NCBI GenBank assembly: GCA_023402395.1
Contig: JAEYGI010000050.1
Coordinates: 1-64,000 of the forward strand
DNA from: Bacillota bacterium
GTDB lineage: Bacteria; Bacillota; UBA4882; UBA8346
DNA length: 64,000 bases
Direction of reading: 5' to 3'
This document shows positions 40,544 through 49,026 of the stretch, piece by piece (the stretch's first letter is position 1; every line of letters begins with the position of its first letter). The translations under genes were made by a program, and so were the position numbers. The notes under the pieces are model-generated. The model had not been told where the DNA came from. It did not search any database and saw only the letters and a list, made by a program, of their open reading frames with translations.

Positions 40544-43249
40544 TTAATCGCCGACCCTATGCGCGTTCCAGCGGAAGAATCCCAAATGTTTTTTAATGGT
40601 GTTCCGGAATTGGAAGGCCAGGTCGCTCAGGAACGCCGATAACGCCGTTACGGCCAACACCGTCAGCCAATCTTCCCAGCGCAAGCTGACCGTATAAAAA
40701 ATGGTTTGAAACCACGGAATGGTCATCGCGCCGACTTGCATGGCGCCGGAAAGCAACGCCGCTCCAAGCAGATAGCGGTTCTCCCACGGACTCATCTGAA
40801 ACATGGACCGTTCTTCGGACCGGCACTGAAAGGCAAAAAAGAGCTGGGCAAAGACCAAGGCGGCGAAAGCCATGGTCCGGGCCTCGGCCAGCCCGGCTCC
40901 GCTTCGCAATTTGACTAGATAAATCAAAAGCGTGGCGGCTCCGATCATAAATCCCTGAAAGACAATCTTTCGTCCCAGTCCCCGTCCGAAGATTCCTTCC
41001 CGAGGCGACCGGGGCGGCCGTTCCATGGTCCCCGGTTCCTTAGACTCCATGCCGAGCGCGATGGCCGGAAGACCGTCAGTAACCAGGTTAACCCATAAAA
41101 TCTGAATCGGCAGCAGCGGGACGGGCAGCCCCATCATAATCCCGCCGAACATGGTCAAAATCTCCCCCATGTTACAGCTTAAGAGGTAACGGATGAACTT
41201 TCGGACATTCTCATAAATGGTCCGGCCTTCTTCAACCGCTGCGACAATGGTGGCGAAATTATCGTCGGTAATGACCATGGCCGCCGCTTCCTTGGTGACA
41301 TCGGTCCCGCTAAGGCCCATGGCCACTCCAATGTCCGCTTCCTTGACCGCGGGCGCGTCATTAACGCCGTCGCCGGTCATCGCCACAATCTCGCCTTTTT
41401 GCTTTAAGGCTTTGACCACTCTCAATTTATGATTAGGCGAAACTCTGGCAAAGACATCGATCTCGGAGATGACTTTGGCCAGGTCTTCGTCGGACATCTG
41501 GTCCATTTCGGCGCCGGTAATAATCTTGCCGCTCGGTCGCAGCATTCCGATCTGCTTGGCGATGGCCGCGGCGGTGCGCGGGTAGTCCCCGGTGATCATC
41601 TTCACCCGGATCCCGGCCCGCCTCGCTTTCCCGATGGCCGCCCGCGATTCGGGGCGGGGTGGATCGTTCATTCCCATCAATCCGACAAAGATCAATCCGG
41701 ATTCCGGATCCCCATTCGGATTAGTGATTTCCCGACCTTCGGCCGGGCGGTAGGCGAACGCCAGGGTCCGCAGCGCCTCGGCGCCCCATTCTTCGATGAT
41801 CCGTTTGACTTCTCCCTTCAGCTTGGGAGTCAGGGGCATGACGCCGTCCGGACCGGCCAATCCCTGGCACCGCTCGATAATAACATCGGCGGCCCCTTTG
41901 GCGAGCAGCCGGTGACTGCCCCGATCATCGCTCACCCAGACCGCCATTCGCTTCCGCTCTGAAGAGAAAGGAATCTCTCCCAGGCGCGACCACTGCGCCG
42001 ACAGCTTTTCCCGCTCCAATCCGGCGTTTCCGGCCGCCGCCAATAACGCCACTTCGGTCGGATCGCCCACCATTGGGAGCCGTTTGGCCGCAGCCTCCGG
42101 TTCCAATTGCGCATTATTGCAGAGCGCTCCGATCTCCAGCAGCAGTTCCAGGTTCCGGTTCAAGGAAAGCTCCCGCTGAGCGGCTCCCTGCTTATCCAAT
42201 GCATAATCAGTCAGACCGGTCCAGGCTTTGACCACGGTCAACTCATTCTGGGTCAGGGTTCCGGTTTTATCAGAACAGATGACCGTAGCGCAGCCCAAGG
42301 TCTCGACCGCCGGCAACTTGCGGATGATCGCGTTGCGCTTGATCATTTTCTGAACCCCGATGGCCAGGGCAATGGTCACGATGGCCGGCAGGCCCTCGGG
42401 TATCGCCGCCACCGCCAGACTGACCGCGGACAAAAACATCTGCCGGGGCGGCTCGCCGCGCAGGATCCCGATGGTGCCGACCGCGGCGCAGATCCCTAAG
42501 CACAAGAGTACCAGCCAGCGGCCCATCTGCGCCAGCCTGCGCTGTAGCGGCGTCTCGTCTTCGGCGGCGGTATCGATCATACCCGCGATTTTCCCCAATT
42601 CGGTTTTCATTCCGGTCGCGACCACAATCGCCCGTCCCCGCCCTCCGGTGACGACGGTTCCCGCGAAAACCATATTCCGTTGATCGCCCAACGCGGGATG
42701 ATCGAGGCGCAGAGTCACGCTGTCCTTGGTGACCGGCATCGATTCCCCGGTCAGGGTGGCTTCATTCACTTCCAGATTGACCGTTTCGATGATCCGGCCG
42801 TCGGCCGCCACTTTATCGCCACTCTCCAGCACCAGGATATCCCCTGGCACCAGCGCCTTGGCCGGGATGCGCCGCGTCTTTCCGTCCCGGAGGACGTTAG
42901 CCATGGGAGCGGTCAGCTCCTTCAACGCTTCCAACGATTTCTCGGCCCGGTATTCCTGGAAAAACCCCAATGCCGCGTTTAAAATGACAATGGCCACAAT
43001 GGTCAGGGCATCCGCCCGTTCTCCCAGCATTCCGGAGACGATTGCGGCTCCGATCAGCACCAGAACCATGAAATCAGAGAACTGGGCCAGAAAGATTTTC
43101 AACGGAGCAATCTTGGCGGCAGCTTCCAATTGATTCTGACCGACCTCTCCCAACCTGCGGTCGGCTTCGGCGGTCGTCAACCCCTGCCCGGTATTGCCCG
43201 AAAAAGCGGCGATCACTTGACTGCTCTCAATCTGAAACCATTTCGACAT
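40544..43249 (-). CDS. Calcium-translocating P-type ATPase
   Basis: The 901-residue protein is a P2A-type cation pump: TGES at 167-170, the helix-4 ion motif IPEGLPA (283-289), phosphorylation motif SDKTGTLTQNE (Asp327), GDGVNDAPAVKEADIGVAMG in the P domain, and a C-terminal membrane domain with NLVTDGLPAIALGME. The NxxxD of helix 6 supports Ca2+ transport. It moves Ca2+ out of the cytoplasm. It is single in its transcription unit, 39 bases before the DUF2953 gene, and diverges from rqcH. Confidence 0.93.
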   Translation of the reverse strand: MSKWFQIESSQVIAAFSGNTGQGLTTAEADRRLGEVGQNQLEAAAKIAPLKIFLAQFSDFMVLVLIGAAIVSGMLGERADALTIVAIVILNAALGFFQEYRAEKSLEALKELTAPMANVLRDGKTRRIPAKALVPGDILVLESGDKVAADGRIIETVNLEVNEATLTGESMPVTKDSVTLRLDHPALGDQRNMVFAGTVVTGGRGRAIVVATGMKTELGKIAGMIDTAAEDETPLQRRLAQMGRWLVLLCLGICAAVGTIGILRGEPPRQMFLSAVSLAVAAIPEGLPAIVTIALAIGVQKMIKRNAIIRKLPAVETLGCATVICSDKTGTLTQNELTVVKAWTGLTDYALDKQGAAQRELSLNRNLELLLEIGALCNNAQLEPEAAAKRLPMVGDPTEVALLAAAGNAGLEREKLSAQWSRLGEIPFSSERKRMAVWVSDDRGSHRLLAKGAADVIIERCQGLAGPDGVMPLTPKLKGEVKRIIEEWGAEALRTLAFAYRPAEGREITNPNGDPESGLIFVGLMGMNDPPRPESRAAIGKARRAGIRVKMITGDYPRTAAAIAKQIGMLRPSGKIITGAEMDQMSDEDLAKVISEIDVFARVSPNHKLRVVKALKQKGEIVAMTGDGVNDAPAVKEADIGVAMGLSGTDVTKEAAAMVITDDNFATIVAAVEEGRTIYENVRKFIRYLLSCNMGEILTMFGGIMMGLPVPLLPIQILWVNLVTDGLPAIALGMESKEPGTMERPPRSPREGIFGRGLGRKIVFQGFMIGAATLLIYLVKLRSGAGLAEARTMAFAALVFAQLFFAFQCRSEERSMFQMSPWENRYLLGAALLSGAMQVGAMTIPWFQTIFYTVSLRWEDWLTVLAVTALSAFLSDLAFQFRNTIKKHLGFFRWNAHRVGD

Positions 43250-43407
43250 CCGGTGGTTCCTCCCTTAGGTCGTGACTCTATCCCAAAAATTGTTTTCAAT
43301 CTCAAACAGGTTACTCTTACAAGCTCCAACCATCGATCATTGTAATTTTATGCCCGGTTGCCAGGGAGCAGACCTTGGCCTGAATTACGGATCGGGACTT
43401 GAAACAA

Positions 43408-43436
43408 TTGGAAAATATCAGGTCTCATGTTAAAAT
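43408..43436 (+). promoter_or_regulatory. Upstream promoter of rqcH
   Basis: TTGGAA at 43408-43413, a 17-base spacer, and TAAAAT at 43431-43436. Confidence 0.5.
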
Positions 43437-43472
43437 ATAGAGGCAAACATCAATGCCAACTTTACGGAGAGG

Positions 43473-43501
43473 TTGACTTCGGGCATACGCCCGGCTATAC
43501 T
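43473..43501 (+). promoter_or_regulatory. Main promoter of rqcH with palindromic spacer
   Basis: TTGACT at 43473-43478 and TATACT at 43496-43501 are 17 bases apart, a near-consensus housekeeping promoter. The spacer holds CGGGC-ATAC-GCCCG, a palindrome that could bind a regulator. Confidence 0.7.
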
Positions 43502-43563
43502 AAGGCTTGTGCCGGCCTTTCGTATTCAACTTATCTAGTAGCGCCGGATCAATGGAGGTTATC

Positions 43564-45360
43564 ATGCCGCTGGATGCGCCGGTTATCGCTTGTCTGGCCC
43601 GGGAAATTCACCGGAAACTGCCCTTGAAAATTGATAAGATCCATCAACCCCACTCCGATGAACTCCTCTTTACCTGCTTCGGGATGGGAGAATCCCTGAA
43701 GCTTCTGATCTCATTGAACGCCAAATACGGCCGGATCCATTTTTTTGACGGCTCCCGGGAAAACCCGGTCCAGCCCTCCGCTTTCTGCATGCTGCTTCGG
43801 AAACATTTCGGCGGAGCCAAACTGGTCGCGGCAGCCCCGGTTCCGTTTGAGCGAATTATCCAATTGACCTTTGAAGTATACGATCAATACGCCGGTCTGA
43901 GCAAAAAGCGGATCTGGTTGGAACTGACCGGGAAGACCGCCAATCTGATCATTGCGGCCGAAAATGGAACGATCATCGACGCCTGGCGTAAAACCTCCCC
44001 CTCCAAACCGGGAGAGCGGGAAATCGCGGCGGGAACCGTTTATGAGGCGCCGCCGACCGGAGGCCGCTGGCAACCGGTATCGCTTTCCGGCGCCGAGTTT
44101 CTCGGCTTGCTGAACCAACTGCCCGAAGCGGTTACGATTGAACAGTTTTTATTGAAACATTGGTATGGCCTGTCGGCCCTCGCGGTTCGGGAGATCGCCG
44201 CAGCCGCCGGGCTAGAGCCGGAGACCGCCTGTTCCTTCCTGCAAGCCGGCCAATCCGAAACGCTGTTCGCGGCGTTTGCGGCGTGGGCCGAACGGGTCGC
44301 GGCCGGCCGGTTCGAACCGACCCTGCTTTACGACGCGCAAGGCCGGCCCCTGGACTGTTTTGCCTTTGGAGTCGATCACCCGCCCGCCGGTCTCCGCTCC
44401 GAACCGGCCCCCGGCATGAATGAAGCGGTGGACCGGGTGATCAATGACCGGCATGAAACCGCCCGCTTTCTCGAAATCCAGCAGGGATTGTTGCGCAAGA
44501 TCCGCCAAATGCTCGACAAAACCCGCTTGAAACTGGCCAAACAACGGGATGAGGCGGACCAGGCCGAGCGCGGGGATTTATACCGGATCCGCGGCGAACT
44601 GTTGATAACCTATGGTTCGCAAATCGCCAAAGGCGCGGCCGAGACCCGGCTGGTCAATTATTACGATCCGGACGGCGGCGAGCTGCTCATCCCGCTCAAC
44701 CCGGCCCTGAGCCCCCTGGAAAACGCCCAATTGAATTTCAAGCGCTACCAAAAGGCCAAGAAAGGGCAACAGGCCATCGCCGTTCAAATCGCCCGGACCG
44801 AGCAGGACCTGGAATACCTGGAAACCGTGGAGACGATGATTCTCAACGCGGAAACCCCGACCGACCTGCGCCTGGTCCAGGAGGAACTGGAGCCAAAGCC
44901 TGTTCTGGCCAAACAGCGGAAGCAGCCCGGGAAAAAAGAACTTCCGGTCGAACCGCGCCGTTTTACCACTCCGGCCGGGCATACCCTGCTGGTGGGCAGG
45001 AACAACTATCAAAACGATAAACTGACCTTTAAAACCGCCGACCCGACCGATTGGTGGTTTCACACCCAAAAGATCCCTGGGTCGCACGTGATCTTACGCC
45101 CCAAGCCGGGAACGCCGGTGGACGATGAAGCCTTCAATCTCGCCTGCCAGGTGGCGGTGTTTTTCAGTAAGGCCCGCCAGTCGACCAAGGTCCCGGTGGA
45201 CTATACCCAGCGCAAGAACGTGAAAAAACCGCCCGGTTCCAAACCGGGCTATGTGATCTATGATTTTTTCCGGACCGCCATCATTACTCCGGAATCCGGA
45301 CTCTTGTCCGAACTGGGAGTGACCGGCGCCGATCCTGTGGCATATCCCGGCAAAAACTAA
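43564..45360 (+). CDS. rqcH: Ribosome quality control protein RqcH (NFACT family)
   Basis: The 598-residue protein has an N-terminal NFACT-N domain (PSAFCMLLRKHFGGAKLV, FERIIQLTF), two helix-hairpin-helix and coiled-coil parts in the middle (residues ~270-400), and the C-terminal NFACT-R domain with GHTLLVGRNNYQNDKLTF and DWWFHTQKIPGSHVILR. RqcH binds stalled large ribosomal subunits and adds C-terminal alanine tails for degradation. The start ATG 43564 follows GGAGG; upstream codons lack support. The fibronectin-binding name used for older homologues should not be taken as its role. Confidence 0.92.
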   Translation: MPLDAPVIACLAREIHRKLPLKIDKIHQPHSDELLFTCFGMGESLKLLISLNAKYGRIHFFDGSRENPVQPSAFCMLLRKHFGGAKLVAAAPVPFERIIQLTFEVYDQYAGLSKKRIWLELTGKTANLIIAAENGTIIDAWRKTSPSKPGEREIAAGTVYEAPPTGGRWQPVSLSGAEFLGLLNQLPEAVTIEQFLLKHWYGLSALAVREIAAAAGLEPETACSFLQAGQSETLFAAFAAWAERVAAGRFEPTLLYDAQGRPLDCFAFGVDHPPAGLRSEPAPGMNEAVDRVINDRHETARFLEIQQGLLRKIRQMLDKTRLKLAKQRDEADQAERGDLYRIRGELLITYGSQIAKGAAETRLVNYYDPDGGELLIPLNPALSPLENAQLNFKRYQKAKKGQQAIAVQIARTEQDLEYLETVETMILNAETPTDLRLVQEELEPKPVLAKQRKQPGKKELPVEPRRFTTPAGHTLLVGRNNYQNDKLTFKTADPTDWWFHTQKIPGSHVILRPKPGTPVDDEAFNLACQVAVFFSKARQSTKVPVDYTQRKNVKKPPGSKPGYVIYDFFRTAIITPESGLLSELGVTGADPVAYPGKN

Positions 45361-45378
45361 AAGGTACGGGGGGATTTT

Positions 45379-45867
45379 ATGAAACCGATACCCGAGGCGA
45401 CCATCGCCAAAGTCCGGAAGAAGTTGAATGAACTCTCCATCCATGAAGCACCGCGACGGCTGGAGTTGATGAATCAGCGGCAACCCCTGATTTTGGCCTA
45501 TCTGATGGCGGCGGGCGACGATCTGCTGAACGACGACGAACGGGAATTGCTGCTTTTCCTGGGATTGGTCGTATGGGAGATCATGTCGCGGGAAGCCGAG
45601 TTGCCGCCCGTCCGCGAAAATCTCCTAATCGCCAAGGAAACCGGAAACCTGCGTTTAATGGGGGAACTGTGGCGCGACCCCGAGCAGGCCATTGACCGGA
45701 CCGTCGATTTTCTGGAGACGTATAACCAATCGGAGGTCCTCAGGATGGTATTTGAAGCCGTTATGGAAGAGACCGACGCCGGGGAAGGCGAGATCCGGGA
45801 CGAAAACCGGGGTAATTTGTTCATCTACTTGAAAACGGTGATCGACTGTTTCGATCACGACACCTAA
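45379..45867 (+). CDS. Hypothetical all-helical protein
   Basis: The 162-residue acidic protein starts behind GGGGGGAT and appears wholly alpha-helical (PLILAYLMAAGDDLLNDDERELLLFLGLVVWEIM). I do not recognise the family. It is 18 bases after rqcH and 41 before another unrecognised gene, so the three are probably one operon. Confidence 0.7.
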   Translation: MKPIPEATIAKVRKKLNELSIHEAPRRLELMNQRQPLILAYLMAAGDDLLNDDERELLLFLGLVVWEIMSREAELPPVRENLLIAKETGNLRLMGELWRDPEQAIDRTVDFLETYNQSEVLRMVFEAVMEETDAGEGEIRDENRGNLFIYLKTVIDCFDHDT

Positions 45868-45908
45868 AGTCCGTTGAACGGAAATACTTGTTTCGGAGGC
45901 CGCGGTTC

Positions 45909-46541
45909 ATGGAAGAATTGCTTTATGAAGTAGAAACCCGTTTCAGTTTCCCGGACCGGGAAGCCGCCTTCGCCGCGCTGCCCCTGCTCCGCCCGGTGCT
46001 TCAGGGCTCGTCGCGCTGGCGGACAGTTCATTACGGAGCGGCACTTTTCAAGAAGGACGAAATCCTGCGGATCGGATTCGTTGACCGCGGCGCTGGCGAA
46101 CAAATCTATCTTGGCTGGAAAGGCCCGGATCACGGGAACTTCGCCAATATCCGCCTGGAGCTGGATGAAGAGATCAGTTCCGGAACCGATCATAGCCGGG
46201 TCTTGGCCCGGATCGGCGGGGACGGAAGTTTACCGGGAACGGCCGGACTCGAAGCCGAACTGGAACGGCTAGGCCATGCAGCGTTCATGTCCTTCACCGG
46301 CGAGAATCTGACCGGTTTCTCGGCCGCGCTCGGGATCCACTTCAAGCTGATGCACTGCCCGCTCCTAAAACACCCCTGGCTGCTGGAAGCCGAAAAAACC
46401 TCCCCCACCCTTGAGGAGGCGTTCCGGCTAGAGCAGAAATTGTCTCAATTCGCGGCCCAATACGGCTTGACCGGGCTCCGGGTCAAAGCGGAGCCTCCAA
46501 CCCTGTTGTTTCAGGCGTTGATGGCTGAAACTAATTTTTGA
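45909..46541 (+). CDS. Hypothetical protein, possibly CYTH-like
   Basis: The 210-residue protein starts at ATG 45909 behind CGGAGG. The opening EELLYEVETRFSFPD, a middle LRIGFVDRGAGEQIYLGWKGP and IRLELDEEI recall the ExExK opening and the K-G-P and R-x-E strands of CYTH triphosphate tunnel enzymes, but a key set of lysines and arginines is not clearly present. I offer CYTH only as a weak suggestion. It follows a helical hypothetical gene and converges with a HAD phosphatase gene. Confidence 0.6.
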   Translation: MEELLYEVETRFSFPDREAAFAALPLLRPVLQGSSRWRTVHYGAALFKKDEILRIGFVDRGAGEQIYLGWKGPDHGNFANIRLELDEEISSGTDHSRVLARIGGDGSLPGTAGLEAELERLGHAAFMSFTGENLTGFSAALGIHFKLMHCPLLKHPWLLEAEKTSPTLEEAFRLEQKLSQFAAQYGLTGLRVKAEPPTLLFQALMAETNF

Positions 46542-46589
46542 ACGATCATTCCCATCCCCCGATCCGGTGCTGACCGGGTCCGTTCCCTC

Positions 46590-47270
46590 CTACCGGTCGC
46601 TTCCGGGCGGCCCGGCGATCCGGAGGTTTAATTCTTCCAGGGCCGCAAAGAACTCCGCGAAATCGGAGATCACCCCGTCGGCGCCGGTTTCCCGCAGCCG
46701 TGCGGCGGGAAACGAGGACGAATATCCGAGCGCCGTCATGCCGGCGCGTTTGGCGGCGAGGACGCCGTATAACGAATCCTCAACCACGATGCACTGTCCG
46801 GGTCCCGTCCCCAACCGTTCGGCAGCGTATAAAAACAGATCCGGCTCTGGTTTGCCTCGCTTCACATCCACCGCGCTGCAGATCACCGGGAAAAACTCTC
46901 GCAAGCCGGTTTTCTCAAGCGAAAACTCAATCTTGCGGTATCCGCCCGACGAGGCCACCGCTATGGGGATCCGCAATCGGCTCAATTGCTCCAGCAACTC
47001 CGCAACTCCCGGCGATGCTTGAAGCTTACCGGCCATCCGGAAGTAATTCTCCTCCACCCGCCCGACAAAACCGGGTAGATCCAAAACCTGGCCGTCCCGC
47101 CGCCCGTAATGCTCCAGCAATTCCCGGTACGACTTGCCAATCAGGGTTTGAATCTCCGCCAGGTCGGTTTGAACCCCATATTCGAGCAGTGTTGCCACAC
47201 CGGCCGCGCAACTGACCGGCTCGCTGTCGACCAGCACTCCGTCGCAATCAAAAATGATGGCGTGATTCAT
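46590..47270 (-). CDS. HAD-superfamily phosphatase, beta-phosphoglucomutase-like
   Basis: The 226-residue protein has HAD motif I IIFDCDGVLVDSEPV (Asp8, Asp10), motif II in IAVASSGG, the lysine in VKRGKPEPDLFLYAAE and motif III in CIVVEDSLYGVLAAKRAGM. The alpha-helical cap between motifs I and II is of the beta-phosphoglucomutase/phosphoglycolate phosphatase type. The substrate is unknown. Array C begins about 100 bases upstream of its start. Confidence 0.88.
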   Translation of the reverse strand: MNHAIIFDCDGVLVDSEPVSCAAGVATLLEYGVQTDLAEIQTLIGKSYRELLEHYGRRDGQVLDLPGFVGRVEENYFRMAGKLQASPGVAELLEQLSRLRIPIAVASSGGYRKIEFSLEKTGLREFFPVICSAVDVKRGKPEPDLFLYAAERLGTGPGQCIVVEDSLYGVLAAKRAGMTALGYSSSFPAARLRETGADGVISDFAEFFAALEELNLRIAGPPGSDR

Positions 47271-47412
47271 GATTTTTGTTTTCTCCTTATCAATAGATGA
47301 AGCTGCAGAAGATCAATTTATTCTATCATATGAGACGAAGTTGAGGGGAAATCAAGTGAAAAAAGCCGGGAAGGGATGGCTAGGAAGGCAATCAGAGTCC
47401 CGATCACTACCG

Positions 47413-47811
47413 GCAGCCATTTTGACCAAAAAATGTCCTTATTTAGTTCCGGAACGGGGATTGGCGGCGGCCGCCGCACTTCAGTGATTAACAGGTTATC
47501 CACATTCAGTTGCTGAATATCCACATTTAGTAACTAAATGTGGATTGGGAGTGACTCCCCCAGTTCATTTACTAACAGAATATCCACAATCAGTAACTGA
47601 ATATCCACATTTAGCAACCGAACATTCAAGGGGAGTGGCTCCCCTAACTCTTTTAATAACAAAATATCCACATTCAGCAAATGAATGTGGATTGGGAATG
47701 AGTCCCCCAGTTGTTTTGGTAACCAAACCGCCTCTACGTGAAGGCGAAGGTCCCGGTCTTCATCCCGGCCGTTCTGTGGCGGCCGCAGTTACCGAAGCCT
47801 TGGTGATAAAT
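47413..47811. repeat. 21-bp palindromic tandem array C (about 19 units)
   Basis: Nineteen consecutive 21-base units run from 47413 to 47811, clearest at 47497-47727. Unit centres are TTCAGTTGCTGAA, TTTAGTAACTAAA, GGGAGTGACTCCC, TCAGTAACTGA and GGGGAGTGGCTCCCC. They share a middle near GTAACT, while stems differ and remain complementary. TATCCACA opens many units. Read in the plus frame they give heptads such as YPHSVAE, YPHLVTK, YPQSVTE, LTLLITK. The same frame is open from 47269, interrupted by one TGA at 47485, then open to 47820. A minus frame (47318-47524) with a membrane-like helix overlaps. No clear gene is assigned. Confidence 0.88.
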
Positions 47812-47869
47812 GAACAATAACAGCTTGGAAAACAAGTCTGGATCGACTTTATTTCTTACTTTTCGGAGT

Positions 47870-47910
47870 TTTCGTAATGAACCCGGCCAATGGCCGGGTT
47901 CATTACGAAA
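47870..47910. repeat. Perfect 19-bp hairpin
   Basis: TTTCGTAATGAACCCGGCC and its exact complement flank AAT. It has no T run long enough for a standard terminator on either strand. It lies 28 bases past the stop of the EamA transporter gene and 50 bases after the end of array C, so it may serve as a terminator or a transcript-end stabiliser. Confidence 0.8.
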
Positions 47911-47938
47911 GCTTATAATTCAATGGCTTGAAAATAAA

Positions 47939-48805
47939 TTACAAAATTGCCCCCGCCCGTTTCTCTCTTACCGCCGCGACAGCGCACCGTCCGGTCACCG
48001 CCGCCAGTACGATCACCCCGCCGACACAAGCCCACCGTCCCGGCACCTCGCCCAGAAAGAGCACTACCCAGATTGGATTCAGAATCGGCTCGATCACCGG
48101 CACTAGGATCCCTTCCAGCGCGGTAACGTGTTTCATGGCATAGGCATAGAGAATGTAGGAAAAGCCTAACTGAACCACGCCCAGGATCACCAGCACCATC
48201 CAGCTCCGGGCGTCGGGCAGCGACTGGAACATGAACGGCAATCCGATCAGGGCGGTGCAGAGATTGCCGAGGAAAAGCGATTCCAGCGGCGAGCCATCCT
48301 TCTGCTTGCGGGAGCAGAGCGTCAGAGAGGCGAAAGTCACTCCGCTGAAGATCGCAATGACATTTCCCCACATTCCGCCGGCGGACAGATTATCGACAAA
48401 AAACAGAACCATGCCGCCGATGACCACGGCGATGGTGGCCCAGTCCAATCGGGAGATCCGCTCGCCCAGAAACCAATAGCTGAGCAGCGCCACATAGATG
48501 GGGGCCGAGTATTGCAGCAGAATGGCATTGGCGGCCGTGGTCAGCTTATTGGCGGTTACAAACAGAATCACCGTGGCAGCATAAGCCACTGCCCCGCCGA
48601 TCTGAGCCGGGGACCAATTGAATTGAAACTTCCGCTTGTAGAGGAACATCAGGAGTGCGGCGATGGCGCTCCGCATACCGGCGATGGCCACCAGATTCCA
48701 GGCCACCGATTTGATAAGCAACCCTCCCAGGCTCCACAAGGCGGCAGTGGCAATCAGCGCCGCCATGGCTTTCCGCCGTTCGTCGGCATTGATTGAAGTG
48801 ATCAT
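47939..48805 (-). CDS. EamA/DMT family transporter
   Basis: The 288-residue protein has ten predicted membrane helices in two EamA repeats, each ending in an L-G-E motif (WFLGERISRLDW in the first, VLFLGEVPGRWAC in the second). DMT transporters export amino acids, metabolites or drugs; the substrate is not visible. It is a single gene followed by a large perfect hairpin. Confidence 0.9.
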   Translation of the reverse strand: MITSINADERRKAMAALIATAALWSLGGLLIKSVAWNLVAIAGMRSAIAALLMFLYKRKFQFNWSPAQIGGAVAYAATVILFVTANKLTTAANAILLQYSAPIYVALLSYWFLGERISRLDWATIAVVIGGMVLFFVDNLSAGGMWGNVIAIFSGVTFASLTLCSRKQKDGSPLESLFLGNLCTALIGLPFMFQSLPDARSWMVLVILGVVQLGFSYILYAYAMKHVTALEGILVPVIEPILNPIWVVLFLGEVPGRWACVGGVIVLAAVTGRCAVAAVREKRAGAIL

Positions 48806-48924
48806 TCGTGGAATCCTTTCTTGATTTTCACGGAGTAAAAATCCATTGATGAATAGATTATCAGATTTTGGCCGTTTTAGGAATATCTCCGGAGTTTTTT
48901 AAATATTTTTTTAGTTAGAAGCGT

Positions 48925-49005
48925 TCTTGAAACTTAGCCGAAAGCCAAAGGGTCACAAAGCCTAGCCAAATCGGCGCAACCCCATTGGCTGATCTAATTC
49001 GAGCC
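48925..49005 (+). ncRNA. Possible degenerate c-di-GMP-I (GEMM)-like riboswitch
   Basis: The leader of the gene at 49027 contains, in order, AAAC, a C-GAAA-G tetraloop, GGGTCACAAAGCC and then a hairpin with arms AGCCAA and TTGGCT. This is the order of the GEMM aptamer (GCAAAC, GAAA loop, GGGACGCAAAGCC, P3). However, the first stem carries two mismatches, the core reads CACAAAGCC instead of CGCAAAGCC, and P1 is not clear. It is a weak candidate only. Confidence 0.25.
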
Positions 49006-49026
49006 GTTTATGAAAGGAGAACTCTC

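Noticed and set aside
47318..47524. 68-residue minus frame with a membrane-like helix
   Set aside because: Begins at GTG within array C, no family likeness, and overlaps the repeat lattice.
47545..47820. 91-residue plus frame over array C
   Set aside because: Starts at an ATG inside a repeat unit without a ribosome binding site. Kept as a repeat reading rather than a gene, though coding is not excluded.
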